Shown: positions 39,022-48,301, numbered from the stretch's first letter. The stretch is 64,000 bases of DNA from Marinomonas rhodophyticola (GCF_026113935.1 NZ_JAPEUL010000007.1:310001-374000), one strand, 5' to 3'. The notes: generated by a model not told the origin, from the sequence alone. Made by a program: numbers and translations.

Positions 39022-39062
39022 AAATAAAAAGGCCAGATGTTGAACATCTGGCCTTTTTATTT
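39022..39062. terminator. Bidirectional Rho-independent terminator
   Basis: A 19-bp perfect inverted repeat (AAATAAAAAGGCCAGATGT and its complement) with a 3-base centre, flanked by A and T runs on both sides. It separates the convergent ligase gene and choV. Confidence 0.9.
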
Positions 39063-39096
39063 CGCGTGTTATTTGTATTCCATCAACAGCGAATCA

Positions 39097-40287
39097 TTAC
39101 GCTGCCACTTCTTCACGTCCAAAGTGTTTACCCAATAGAGCGTGGTAAAAATTATGGTCGTTGAGGATACCGATGCATTGGTCTTTGTCTTCCAATACCA
39201 TGAACATGTTTGAGTGGTAACGCAGTTCTACCGCATCTCGCATGGCGATGTTGGCTGGTACGATGAAAACGGTGTTTTCAGGCACATTGGCGAGGATGGT
39301 TTCGGGTGTCCAGCGGGCGGTTGGTATATCGCCTTTTGGTCCTTGTACCGACGCTAATTTGCCATTTTCCAGAGTCAGCCAAATGTCGTCACTGACAGAA
39401 ATACGATCCTCTTTGACGGCTAATTGAGCCAGTGGTGTCATTAAAGAATTGCCACACAGTACATTGAGCGGGTTGGTGTGGGCAACAAACCTTTCCACAT
39501 AGTCAGTAGCTGGATTTAGTACGATCTGCTCTGGTGTGTCTTCCTGAATGATTTTAGCGGACTCCATGATGGCGATTTTACTGCCAATTTTGAGGGCTTC
39601 GTCTAAATCGTGGCTAACAAAGATGATGGTTTTATTGAGACATTTTTGTAGCTCAATCAACTCGTCTTGCAGCTGGGAGCGAATTAAGGGATCCAGCGCT
39701 GAAAACGGCTCGTCCATTAACAATACATCGGTATCCATGGCAAAGGCGCGTGCTAGGCCTACGCGCTGGCGCATACCACCTGATAATTCGTCTGGTTTTT
39801 TGTCCGCCCATTTGTCCAGGCTGACCATTTTCAGCTGTTCGCGAGCTTTTTTTAGCCGCTCTGCTTTAGGCATGCCTTGCATTTCTAAGCCGAAGGCCAC
39901 GTTTTCTAACACGGTAAGCCATGGCATTAGGGCAAAGCTTTGAAATACCATGGACACTCGACGAGTACGCATGTGTCGTAGTGTGGCATCGTCGCATTTT
40001 GCCATATCGACCATGGTGTCGCCGTCTCTTACAAGGCAACGACCACGGGCAATTTTATTTAACCCGTTAACAGCACGTAACAGGGTGGATTTGCCCGATC
40101 CAGACAGACCCATCAGGACACAGATCTCTCCTTCATTGACTTCGATGTTAGCGTTTTGTACTCCAACAACGTCACCTGTCATGCCAAGAATTTGATCTCT
40201 GGTATGACCTTTATCCATAAGCGGAAGTGTTTTTGCTTTATTGTCACCAAAGACGATGTCGACGTTTTCAATTTTTACAACAGACAT
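39097..40287 (-). CDS. choV: Choline ABC transporter ATP-binding protein
   Basis: A 396-residue ATPase of the ProV/OpuAA class. It has Walker A GLSGSGKSTLL, the Q-loop SMVFQSFALMPWLTVLENVAFG, the signature LSGGMRQRVGLARAFAM and Walker B VLLMDEPFSALDP, plus a C-terminal CBS-like region from about residue 290. ChoV-type proteins keep the long ProV form. It is the last gene of choX-choW-choV on the minus strand, three bases after choW. Confidence 0.9.
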   Translation of the reverse strand: MSVVKIENVDIVFGDNKAKTLPLMDKGHTRDQILGMTGDVVGVQNANIEVNEGEICVLMGLSGSGKSTLLRAVNGLNKIARGRCLVRDGDTMVDMAKCDDATLRHMRTRRVSMVFQSFALMPWLTVLENVAFGLEMQGMPKAERLKKAREQLKMVSLDKWADKKPDELSGGMRQRVGLARAFAMDTDVLLMDEPFSALDPLIRSQLQDELIELQKCLNKTIIFVSHDLDEALKIGSKIAIMESAKIIQEDTPEQIVLNPATDYVERFVAHTNPLNVLCGNSLMTPLAQLAVKEDRISVSDDIWLTLENGKLASVQGPKGDIPTARWTPETILANVPENTVFIVPANIAMRDAVELRYHSNMFMVLEDKDQCIGILNDHNFYHALLGKHFGREEVAA

Positions 40288-40290
40288 AAA

Positions 40291-41136
40291 TTATCCCTCG
40301 TTTTTCGTTGCTGGTGATTTACAAATGCGGTCTAGCATGATGGCGACCAATACAATGGCAACACCCGCTTCGAAACCTTGGGAAATGTTCACCGTGTTTA
40401 ATGCTCTAATGACGGGTTTTCCGAGGCCGTCTGCACCTACAAGAGCCGCTACTACCACCATTGAAAGTGACAGCATGATACATTGAGTGATACCGGCCAT
40501 GATGTTGGGCATAGCAGCGGGTAGTTCGACTTTGTAAAGTAGCTTTGACTTTGTGCAACCAAACGCTAATCCCGCTTCAATTAATTCACTAGGGACTTTA
40601 CTAACGCCTAAGTAGGTCAAACGGATCGGCGCAGCGATGGCGAAGATAATGGTGGAGATTAAGCCTGGTACGTAGCCTAGACCAAACAGAATCAGTGTCG
40701 GAATAAGGTAGACAAACGTAGGGATTGTCTGCATCAAGTCGAGAACCGGACGTAGCATGGTGTATAACCAAGGACGGTGCGCGGCAGCAATACCAATAGG
40801 TACACCAATTAAGACACTGATGGTGGTGGCCGTCACAACTAGAACAAGGGTTTGAATTGTTTCTACCCAGTAACCCATGTTAATGATCAATAAAAAAGAG
40901 GCGGCAATAAACACCAGCAAACCAATATTGCGATGTAGGAACCATACGCCGATAAGGATGACCGCGATCACCGCCAGTGGATGAGCCCATAGAATCGAGT
41001 CTACTAGCGTGTAGATGATGGTCTCAAGTGTAATAGAAATGAAGTCAAAGAATACGGAAGCTGCTGAAACTAGCCAATCGACAAAGCTTTCCATCCAAGC
41101 GCCAAGAGGGATTTTATTATCCGTCAGCCAATTCAT
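40291..41136 (-). CDS. choW: Choline ABC transporter permease
   Basis: A 281-residue membrane protein of the ProW/OpuAB type with about seven membrane segments and the conserved GIAAAHRPWLYTMLRPVLDLMQTIPTFVYL region (in part: RPVLDLMQTIPTFVYLIP). The EAA-like loop is IEAGLAFGCTKSKLLYKVELP. It pairs with ChoV and the periplasmic ChoX. A stem-loop (41166-41197) precedes it. Confidence 0.9.
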   Translation of the reverse strand: MNWLTDNKIPLGAWMESFVDWLVSAASVFFDFISITLETIIYTLVDSILWAHPLAVIAVILIGVWFLHRNIGLLVFIAASFLLIINMGYWVETIQTLVLVVTATTISVLIGVPIGIAAAHRPWLYTMLRPVLDLMQTIPTFVYLIPTLILFGLGYVPGLISTIIFAIAAPIRLTYLGVSKVPSELIEAGLAFGCTKSKLLYKVELPAAMPNIMAGITQCIMLSLSMVVVAALVGADGLGKPVIRALNTVNISQGFEAGVAIVLVAIMLDRICKSPATKNEG

Positions 41137-41165
41137 ATATGTGTTCTCCCGATAGTTCGATGAAG

Positions 41166-41197
41166 CACCCTACGCAGAGTGTGTGTTGCGTAGGGTG
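41166..41197. terminator. Stem-loop between choX and choW
   Basis: CACCCTACGCA (41166-41176) and TGCGTAGGGTG (41187-41197) are an 11-bp perfect inverted repeat with a 10-base loop. It probably gives choX higher expression than choW and choV. Confidence 0.65.
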
Positions 41198-41223
41198 TGA
41201 GTAAGTGCTGGTACAAAAAAAGA

Positions 41224-42156
41224 TTACAGACCTAGGTGTGATTTTACTGCGCTTAAGCCGTTATCACCGGAGGTTGTTGTGACGCCTTCAAGCCAGGTGT
41301 TAAGCACATCTGGGTTGGCTTTAAGCCATTCTTTGGCCGCGATATCAGGTTTCTTGCCATCGTCTAAAATGGCGCCCATGATTTCGTTTTCCATTGGCAA
41401 AGAAAAGGTTAGGTTAGTGAGAAGTTTACCGACATTTGGGCACTCTTGAAGGTAGCCCTTGCGAACGTTGGTGTGCACATTGGCACCGCCAAAATTAGGG
41501 CCAAAGAAATCGTCTCCACCTGATAAGTATTCCATTTCAAAGTTGGCGTTCATGGGGTGTGGTGCCCAACCTAAAAAGGCAATCCATTTATCGCGGCGTG
41601 CATTACGGCTGACCTGAGAAAGCATGCCGGCTTCACTGGATTCAACCAGTTGGAAATCGCCTAGGTTGAAAGCATTCGAATCAATCATGTCTTGGATAAT
41701 ACGGTTGCCGTCGTTGCCAGGTTCGATGCCGTAGATCCGGCCTGAAAATTCTTTGCGGTGTTTTGCAATATCAGAAAAGTCGGTAACACCAGCGTCGTAG
41801 GCAGATTTGCTGACGGCTAGGGTGTATTTTGCACCAACCAAATTTGGGCCTAAATCTTCCACCGTGCCTGCTTGTAGGTAGGGTTCGATGTCCGCTTGCA
41901 TGGTTGGCATCCAGTTGCCTAGAAATATATCAATATCGCCATTGGCTAGTGATGTATAAGTAACTGGAACAGACAGTAATTGCGTTTTTGTCTCGTAGCC
42001 TAGGCCTTTGCTGATTTCACTAACAACGGCCGTTGTTGCCGTAATGTCTGTCCAGCCAACATCGGAAAAACGAACTGTGGAGCATTCCGCTGCCATGGTT
42101 AATCCAGAAAAACTGGCGATACTAATGGCAATTGTGGTCTTTTTTAGCTTATTCAT
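41224..42156 (-). CDS. choX: Choline-binding periplasmic protein
   Basis: A 310-residue binding protein of the OpuAC/ProX fold. The signal peptide MNKLKKTTIAISIASFSG...AMAAE ends before ECSTVRFSDVGWTDI. The motifs NWMPTM and FLGWAPHPMN are the choline-binding pattern of ChoX proteins and differ from glycine-betaine ProX. The start at 42156 is preferred (AGAGGG seven bases upstream) over the ATG two codons earlier. With BetI next to it, choline uptake for glycine-betaine synthesis is the likely role. Confidence 0.9.
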   Translation of the reverse strand: MNKLKKTTIAISIASFSGLTMAAECSTVRFSDVGWTDITATTAVVSEISKGLGYETKTQLLSVPVTYTSLANGDIDIFLGNWMPTMQADIEPYLQAGTVEDLGPNLVGAKYTLAVSKSAYDAGVTDFSDIAKHRKEFSGRIYGIEPGNDGNRIIQDMIDSNAFNLGDFQLVESSEAGMLSQVSRNARRDKWIAFLGWAPHPMNANFEMEYLSGGDDFFGPNFGGANVHTNVRKGYLQECPNVGKLLTNLTFSLPMENEIMGAILDDGKKPDIAAKEWLKANPDVLNTWLEGVTTTSGDNGLSAVKSHLGL

Positions 42157-42351
42157 ACCCATACCCTCTTTCTATTGAACTCAAAATCAATGAGCAAATA
42201 CAGTGCCTAGTGTTGGCACTGAGCGTGAACTCCTAAAAGCGTTTAGCAGCGTGTTGGTTTGTAGGCTGCCTAAAAATATGATGATAATGTTGTATACGCT
42301 GTGTTTTATTTGGCTTGAAGTGCCTAACAAAGCGATTTTTATCTGGTGTTG

Positions 42352-42939
42352 TCAGGCGTTATCTTGAAACACCAAATCTAAGTAATCTTGTATTTGTTCA
42401 GCCGATTCTTGTTTGTTGATACCACCGGCTAATGAACCTCGTAGCCACATGCCATCAATGAGTGCGGCGACGGTGAGAGCGATGCCACGGGCTTTTTTCA
42501 CATCAAACTCTTCTCTTAACACGCACACGAGCGAAGACTGTAGTCGTCTAGAATAAACATTCTGCAATCGGTACAAAGACGGTGTGTGCATGGCTGATGC
42601 CCAAAACCCCATCCACGCTTTGACAACTTGAGGATGTGTTTGAGACTGACTAAAACTGGCTCTAACAATCGCCATTACTTTACTTTTAGCTGATTTGTTT
42701 TTCGTTTTTGTGACTTCTTTGGATAAAATTTCAAAAAACTCACGAATCAGACTTCGCATGGTTGCTTCATAGAGACCATCTTTACCACCAAAGTAGTGGT
42801 TGATGATGGCTGGAGAAACTCCCGCTTTTTTACCAATAACACTGACGGTTGCACCTGCAAAACCGTACTTGTCTATGGCTTTTATGGCTGCCTCGATGAG
42901 CTGAGGTTTACGTATTTCAGGCATTCCAACTTTTGGCAT
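42352..42939 (-). CDS. betI: Choline-responsive repressor BetI (TetR family)
   Basis: A 195-residue TetR-type protein close to BetI. The N-terminal helix-turn-helix reads RKPQLIEAAIKAIDKYGFAGATVSVIGKKAGVSPAIINHYFGGKDGLYEATM in pieces (AGVSPAIINHYFGGKDGLY), and the C-terminal segment VAALIDGMWLRGSLAGG is a BetI signature. BetI represses choline uptake and oxidation genes until choline is present. The usual betB and betA genes are not in the window. A likely operator lies just upstream of its start. Confidence 0.9.
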   Translation of the reverse strand: MPKVGMPEIRKPQLIEAAIKAIDKYGFAGATVSVIGKKAGVSPAIINHYFGGKDGLYEATMRSLIREFFEILSKEVTKTKNKSAKSKVMAIVRASFSQSQTHPQVVKAWMGFWASAMHTPSLYRLQNVYSRRLQSSLVCVLREEFDVKKARGIALTVAALIDGMWLRGSLAGGINKQESAEQIQDYLDLVFQDNA

Positions 42940-42954
42940 TATGGATCCTTTTTT

Positions 42955-42972
42955 ATTAAACAGCCGTTTAAT
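42955..42972. promoter_or_regulatory. Probable BetI operator
   Basis: ATTAAAC-AGCC-GTTTAAT is a perfect 7-4-7 inverted repeat 16 bp upstream of the betI start. It resembles known BetI sites, which are inverted repeats of the ATTGAAC/GTTCAAT type. Autoregulation is inferred. Confidence 0.6.
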
Positions 42973-43275
42973 GAAAACTATACTAGGCTGATTGTGTAAT
43001 TTAGGTCAACCCTTGACAAATCAAAAACTTAGTTCTCTAAGTAATTTAAAATATTGATTTATAAGGATATTAAGGCTTTTAAAAATTTTTTAGTCTTTTT
43101 TGTCTGGTATTATGTCGGTTTAAGATAAGAAATGAGGATTTTTTACCTTATTTCGTTTTTAAAGAGTCAGCTTGATTTTGTATTTTTTCATTTCCTTTGA
43201 GGTTATTTATGGCTGGAATTAACGGCTAAGATTGTGTTAATTATAAAGCTAAATGAATGATGGGAGTGTAATTTA
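42973..43275. other. AT-rich intergenic region upstream of the aminotransferase gene
   Basis: About 300 bp without a coding frame, between divergent betI and the MalY/PatB gene. It must hold both promoters. I see nothing else in it. Confidence 0.5.
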
Positions 43276-44429
43276 ATGGATGTCTCTTTGTCGGTATTTG
43301 ATACCCTAATTGACCGATCAGATATGAGCAGTGATAAGTGGGCTAAATACCCTAAAAATGTGATTCCTATGTGGGTTGCAGACATGGATTTTGACGCTCC
43401 AGATTGTGTTAAAGAATCATTAAATCAAAGGGTTAACGAAGGTGTATATGGCTATACGCATACGCCAAAAGCGTTAGTCACTGCCATCCAGTCACATTTA
43501 AAATACCGCTATGATTGGTCCGTTTCTGGTGCGCATCTAGTGCATTTACCTGGCTTAGTTTGTGCATTGCATCTGAGTGTTCGTGTCTTCTCCGAAGAAG
43601 GTGATGGCATCGTTGTTCCAGGGCCTGTTTATTATCATTTAACTAAGGCACCATTGACGGCAAAACGTGAATTGCTCAGTGTCGACATGCAGGCTGAAAA
43701 TGGTCGTTGGGTGCCGAACATGACGCAATTTGAGGATGCCTGCGCCCATCCCAAAAGTAAAATGATCCTTTTGTGTAACCCCCATAATCCAGGCGGAAGT
43801 GTCTATACCAAGGCTGAATTATTACGTATTCATGCTCTGGCAGAAAAATATGATCTTATCGTCGTAAGCGATGAAATTCATTGCGATTTGATTTTAGATG
43901 ATGTCCCTCATGTACCTTTTGCTAGTTTGAATCAAGATGCCGCGAATCGAACCATAACCTTAATGGCGCCAAGCAAGACGTTTAATCTTGCTGGTTTAGG
44001 CTATGCTTTTGCGGTGATTGAAAACCCCTCGTTAAGACACGCTTTTAATCAGGAAAAGGCCGGTTTGATCCCATCGCCTAACATGTTGGGCTTGACCGCG
44101 GCTATTGCCGCTTATGAAGATGGGCGCGCTTGGCACCAGTCATTGTTGAAGTATTTGAAAACTAATCGTGACTTTTTGGCCAAAAGAATTGCCGCGACGC
44201 CTATGAAAATGCTGCATTTAGAGGCGACTTATCTTGCATGGATCGATGTTTCCGCTTTGTCATTGGATAACCCGCATCAGTTTTTTTGGACGCTGGAGTC
44301 GGGGTATCCGATGGTAAAGATTTTGGTAATCCTAATTATGTTCGCCTAAATTTTGGTTGTCCCCAATCTGTTCTTGATAAAGCCATGACTCGTATTGAAG
44401 AAGCATTAATCGCGCAAGGTTTTATGTGA
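43276..44429 (+). pseudogene. MalY/PatB-type PLP-dependent cystathionine beta-lyase, frameshifted near the C-terminus
   Basis: A fold-type I PLP enzyme with the MalY/PatB N-terminal motif IPMWVADMDFDAP, LLCNPHNPGG and the PLP lysine in APSKTFNLAGLG. These enzymes split cystathionine or other C-S substrates. The frame is lost at the G run at 44301-44304: with five G instead of four the protein continues GVSDGKDFGNPNYVRLNFG and ends IAQGFM at 44429. The restored length is about 384 residues, as usual. The next gene overlaps the stop by four bases (GTGA), which supports the restored end. Confidence 0.87.
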
Positions 44430-45214
44430 TCGATTTTAGTTTGCGTTTTGGTGTCTTTCTTGCGGTGTTTAGTGCCTTATTAATATGGCAATGGCGTTGC
44501 CCAAGAGGAATGTTGCTGCAATGGCGTCAACGCTGGCGCCATAATCTCTTTTTGTTAGGGATTGGTGCGTTGTGTGTCAGAGTGGTACAGCCTGTGCTGT
44601 TGTCAATCGTCGCAGTCATGAATCAATACGTTGGCGTATTGTCTGTCTTTGAGCTGCCGTTTTGGTTGATCGTTTTACTGAGTATTTTGGTACTGGATTG
44701 TCTGATTTATTGGCAGCATAGACTCTTTCATCAGGTGTCTTTTTTGTGGCGCATCCATAGGGTGCACCATTCTGACCCTGAATTAGACATTAGCTCTGCG
44801 GTGCGTTTTCATCCCATTGAGATTCTTTTGTCTTTGTGTATTAAAGCCGTCGCAATTTGGCTGTTTGGTATACCATTAGAAGCCGTATTGATATTCGATA
44901 TTTTATTGAATGCATCGGCGATGTTTAACCATACGAATGCGAGGTTGCCAGTCAGTATTGAAAGCGCGGTGCAGCGATTATTCGTGACGCCAGACATGCA
45001 TCGTATTCATCATTCAAGGGTAGATCTTGAAGCAAACAGTAATTTTGGTTTTTTCTTGAGCATTTGGGATGTGCTTTTTTTAAGCAAAAGAGCACAAGCG
45101 TTAGATGGAGACGAACACTTAAAAATAGGATTGCCTAGTACGAAAACATATCAACCTACATCGTTTAAAGAAGTATTGCTGATGCCTTTTAAGACGTTCA
45201 AAAGGCACCGTTAA
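44426..45214 (+). CDS. Fatty acid hydroxylase / sterol desaturase family protein
   Basis: A 262-residue integral membrane di-iron protein. Histidine clusters typical of the superfamily are YWQHRLFH, HRVHHSD and HRIHHS, with a fourth His in MFNHTN; they bind the two irons. About five hydrophobic segments surround them. The start GTG at 44426 overlaps the corrected aminotransferase stop. The substrate is unknown: lipid, sterol-like or carotenoid hydroxylation are all possible. Confidence 0.87.
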   Translation: MIDFSLRFGVFLAVFSALLIWQWRCPRGMLLQWRQRWRHNLFLLGIGALCVRVVQPVLLSIVAVMNQYVGVLSVFELPFWLIVLLSILVLDCLIYWQHRLFHQVSFLWRIHRVHHSDPELDISSAVRFHPIEILLSLCIKAVAIWLFGIPLEAVLIFDILLNASAMFNHTNARLPVSIESAVQRLFVTPDMHRIHHSRVDLEANSNFGFFLSIWDVLFLSKRAQALDGDEHLKIGLPSTKTYQPTSFKEVLLMPFKTFKRHR

Positions 45215-45262
45215 TGACCCGATAGAGTCAAGCTGAATAGACCAAAGCTGTTAGGGAGTCTT

Positions 45263-45917
45263 ATGCGTTATCATGAAGTGAATTTTATCGAAATGCGTGT
45301 GATTGGTTGTCTTTTGGAAAAAGAGATTACCACGCCAGATCAATACCCTCTTAGTTTGAATGCCTTAGTCAATGCCTGTAATCAAAAGTCGAATCGTGAG
45401 CCGGTGACTCAATTATCCGAGTCCGTGGTGCAAGATGCCGTAAACGCCTTAGTGGATCGTGGTTTGGTAACGGAAATGACAGGTTCACACAGTCGTGTGA
45501 GCAAATATCAACACAGGTTTTGTAATACGGAATTTTCTGATTTGCAGTTATCGTCAGCCGAAACCGCTATTATTTGTTTGCTTTTTTTACGAGGAGCCCC
45601 AGACACCGGGTGAGTTACGCTCGCGAAGTGGACGTTTACATAGCTTTCAGTCTCTTGATGAAGTGACATCGGCATTGCAGTCTTTGCAAACCAAAACGGG
45701 CGGTCCTTATGTATGCCAGTTGCCGAGAGAGCCAGGCAAGCGTGAGCAACGTTATCAAGAGTGCTTTTGTAATGAATCTGAACGCCCTCAAGCTGATGTG
45801 TCGGTTTCTAATGAGGAATATACTCAGCAATTGAAAGAGCGGATACTTGAGTTAGAGGCGCAGGTAGAGAAATTAAACGAACGCATTCAAGAGCTTGAAA
45901 ATGCCAGTGGACTCTAG
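45263..45917 (+). pseudogene. yceH: YceH family protein (DUF480), frameshifted
   Basis: YceH is a conserved, poorly characterised protein with two winged-helix domains. The first part ([21 protein letters not shown], in pieces: [20 protein letters not shown]) ends at 45613. The true continuation in the next frame is [19 protein letters not shown] and the C-terminal coiled coil from about residue 180 (QLKERILELEAQVEKLNERI). The break is in the C run at 45597-45600; removing one C gives about 217 residues. No separate function is visible. Confidence 0.85.
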
Positions 45918-46004
45918 TGCTTTTTGAGGTCAAACTTATAGGACTTTAGCACTATGGTTGTACTTGCCAATATTGTGTTCAAAATAAACGCGTTTTGGCG
46001 TCGT

Positions 46005-46018
46005 TCTTGACGTCAAGA
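46005..46018. promoter_or_regulatory. 14-bp perfect palindrome upstream of the Gfo/Idh gene
   Basis: TCTTGACGTCAAGA is a perfect 14-bp palindrome about 60 bp before the predicted start of the oxidoreductase gene. It may be an operator. Confidence 0.4.
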
Positions 46019-46080
46019 GAATGTCTCTTAGTGAGAGTTGGAATGCTAATGCTGTTGATTATGGCGGTGGGGAGAATCCT

Positions 46081-47139
46081 ATGAAGAAAGTACGCTGGGG
46101 TATTATTGGTACAGGTCAAATCGCGCATGTGTTTGCGGGTGATTTTTGTCATGTCAAAGCGGGCGAACTTCGTGCTGTGGCTTCTCGTGATAAGGCATCT
46201 GCTGACGCGTTTTCAGATGAATTTGATATTGAGTTGGCTTTTGTTGATTATTTTTCATTGATCAATAGCAATGAGGTGGATGTCATATACATAGCAACGC
46301 CTCATGTGTATCACTATGATTTGACAAAAGCCTGTATTCTAGCTGGTAAGGCTGTGTTGTGTGAAAAGCCTTTTACACTGAATGAGGCGCAGTCTAGAGA
46401 GCTTTATGATTTGGCTTTAGAGCATGATGTTTTTGTCATGGAAGCCATGTGGACACGCTTTAATCCCGTCATTGAACAGGTTGTAGAGTGGGTTGAAGAG
46501 GGGGAAATAGGTAATTTAAATAGCATCCAAGCCAGCTTTAATTTTATCGGTCCTACCGATCCAAATCATCGTTTGCTGAATTTAGAACTGGGCGGCGGTG
46601 CTCTACTGGACATTGGCATCTATCCTGTTTTCTTAGCACAGTTGTTTTTTGGTAAGCCCGATTTTGTGCAAAATCAGGCGGTGATTGGCGATACAAATGT
46701 CGACTTGTTTGAACAGATCTTACTGGGTTGGGAAGGGGGGCAGCTTGCCTCACTGGACGTCTCTCTGATCTCTCATAATCCAAACCGAGCCATCTTGTCA
46801 GGTTCAAAAGGGTACATTGAAATTGATTCTGAGTGGTTTAGAGCAAAGTCTTGCCGTATTGTGACTGCGGATAATAAAGAGCGTGCTGTGGAATTTGACT
46901 TCCCTGGTAATGGCTATCAGTTTGAGGTAGATGAGGTAAATCGTTGCCTAGCGGAAGGAGTAATTCAAAGCCCTAATCACAGTTGGCAGGACAGTTTAGA
47001 ATTGATTGCGACGTTGGATGAGATTCGTCAGGACATTGGTTTGTATTATCCTGGAGAAACGAATCCATGTGACGATCATCATCATGATGATGAGGATTTG
47101 CATGACCATCATCACGAGCACTGTCATCACAAGCATTAA
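46081..47139 (+). CDS. Gfo/Idh/MocA-family oxidoreductase with a His-rich tail
   Basis: A 352-residue NAD(P)-dependent oxidoreductase. The N-terminal Rossmann motif is WGIIGTGQIAHVFAGDF, followed by VIYIATPHVYHYDLTKAC and the catalytic-Lys motif GKAVLCEKPFTLN. The start at 46081 is chosen because GGGGAG lies seven bases upstream; the frame open from 46021 adds a weak leader. The last 23 residues (CDDHHHDDEDLHDHHHEHC then HHKH) are almost entirely His, Asp and Glu and look like a metal-binding tail, which is unusual for the family. The sugar or inositol substrate is unknown. Confidence 0.88.
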   Translation: MKKVRWGIIGTGQIAHVFAGDFCHVKAGELRAVASRDKASADAFSDEFDIELAFVDYFSLINSNEVDVIYIATPHVYHYDLTKACILAGKAVLCEKPFTLNEAQSRELYDLALEHDVFVMEAMWTRFNPVIEQVVEWVEEGEIGNLNSIQASFNFIGPTDPNHRLLNLELGGGALLDIGIYPVFLAQLFFGKPDFVQNQAVIGDTNVDLFEQILLGWEGGQLASLDVSLISHNPNRAILSGSKGYIEIDSEWFRAKSCRIVTADNKERAVEFDFPGNGYQFEVDEVNRCLAEGVIQSPNHSWQDSLELIATLDEIRQDIGLYYPGETNPCDDHHHDDEDLHDHHHEHCHHKH

Positions 47140-47155
47140 AAGTGTGTGTTAAATA

Positions 47156-47193
47156 AAAAGGGGCTCTTTCCTGCGTCAGAAAGAGCCCCTTTT
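47156..47193. terminator. Bidirectional Rho-independent terminator
   Basis: A 15-bp perfect stem (AAAAGGGGCTCTTTC / GAAAGAGCCCCTTTT) with an 8-base loop between the convergent oxidoreductase and suhB genes. Confidence 0.92.
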
Positions 47194-47211
47194 AGTGTCT
47201 GTGTATTAGTA

Positions 47212-48000
47212 TTAGTTAAGGTGTTTGTTTAATGTAGGCAACAAGACTTTAAACAAACGAGGCGCTGCACATAGTACATCACCTTTGTCGATACTGGGTG
47301 AACCATCAAAACCGGCGAACAAACAACCCGCTTCTTTTGCAATGAATAGCGGTGCTTGCATTTCCCATTCTTGAAGTTTAATACCCCAAGCCGCATCCAG
47401 ACGGCCAGCGGCAACGTTAGCAAGCATCAATGCTGGGCAATCTTGCATAACAGCACGAGCGCCTTGTTCTGCTATTTCAGTTAGTACCGCAAATTGACCA
47501 GACAGATAAGGCATAAGGCGATCTGTGGCAGGAAATTGAGCCGCTACCGTTACTTTTTCTAAAGTGCGTGCAGAGCTGCTACGAATGCGTGAATTGTTTA
47601 GGTAAGCACCACGACCTTTACTGGCGTAAAATTCGTCTTTGGTGTGAGGATTGAGCACGAGAGCGTGCTCCACTTTACCGGCAACTAAGTAGCTCATTGT
47701 AATCACGTTACCTGTTAGGCCGCGTGAGAATAAGTGCTGTCCTTGGATGGCATCAATGATCCATTCGCCTTCGTTACCATTTTGTACAGTGCCTTGCAGG
47801 CGAGTGGTAATGGTATCCGCTGGGTAAGCTTTTTCTAGGTGGTAAACAATGCTGCGTTCTGCGCCTGAGCAAACGGTTTGATAAACTTGTTCAGCGGATT
47901 GGCCTTGTTCTTTATCAAACAGTAGTTTCTCTTGCGAGTGAACTATGTATTCGGCAGCGGCACGAGCTGCTTTGAGTGCGACATTGATTCTAGGTTGCAT
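47212..48000 (-). CDS. suhB: SuhB-like inositol monophosphatase family protein, catalytic residues replaced
   Basis: A 262-residue member of the inositol monophosphatase family at the standard suhB position, divergent from trmJ. The overall pattern is kept (MQPRINVALKAARAAAEYI, VEHALVLNP, GRGAYLNNSRIR, NVAAGRLDAAW). The metal-binding motifs are lost: the usual GEESG reads TTRLQG, WIIDPLDGTT reads WIIDAIQGQH, and EWDMAAG reads EWEMQAP. So phosphatase activity is very unlikely. E. coli SuhB also acts in rRNA transcription antitermination with the Nus factors, a role that does not need catalysis; I infer that this protein keeps such a role. Confidence 0.85.
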   Translation of the reverse strand: MQPRINVALKAARAAAEYIVHSQEKLLFDKEQGQSAEQVYQTVCSGAERSIVYHLEKAYPADTITTRLQGTVQNGNEGEWIIDAIQGQHLFSRGLTGNVITMSYLVAGKVEHALVLNPHTKDEFYASKGRGAYLNNSRIRSSSARTLEKVTVAAQFPATDRLMPYLSGQFAVLTEIAEQGARAVMQDCPALMLANVAAGRLDAAWGIKLQEWEMQAPLFIAKEAGCLFAGFDGSPSIDKGDVLCAAPRLFKVLLPTLNKHLN

Positions 48001-48301
48001 AATTTACCGTCAGTTATTTCGTCATTAAAATGCACATACCGCCAATAAAGACGATAAGTTGCCAAATAAAGTGTTAAAGAGCGGGCGTCTAGGGGCTATC
48101 TGTTCACTTCAAGCCAATCAATGGCTTAAACGACGTGAGCGATATCATCGAGCGCCTGTAAATAAGAGCGCGAATTCTAGCGTAACAGTATGCTTTTTGC
48201 CAGTGATATTTTGGTTAAAAACTGAACGGTTTGCGGCTTTGTGACAAATATCTGTTAAGATACGCCGCATTGTTTGATGGCTATCACTGGTAACTTATAA
48301 A
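48001..48301. promoter_or_regulatory. Divergent promoter region, suhB and trmJ
   Basis: About 300 bp between two divergent genes. It should hold both promoters (for example TTGTGACAAATAT near 48238-48250). An open frame of 61 codons at 48059 has no support. I see nothing else in it. Confidence 0.4.

Noticed and set aside
47229-47423. Short frame inside suhB
   Set aside because: It is a shadow in another frame of suhB with no family likeness.
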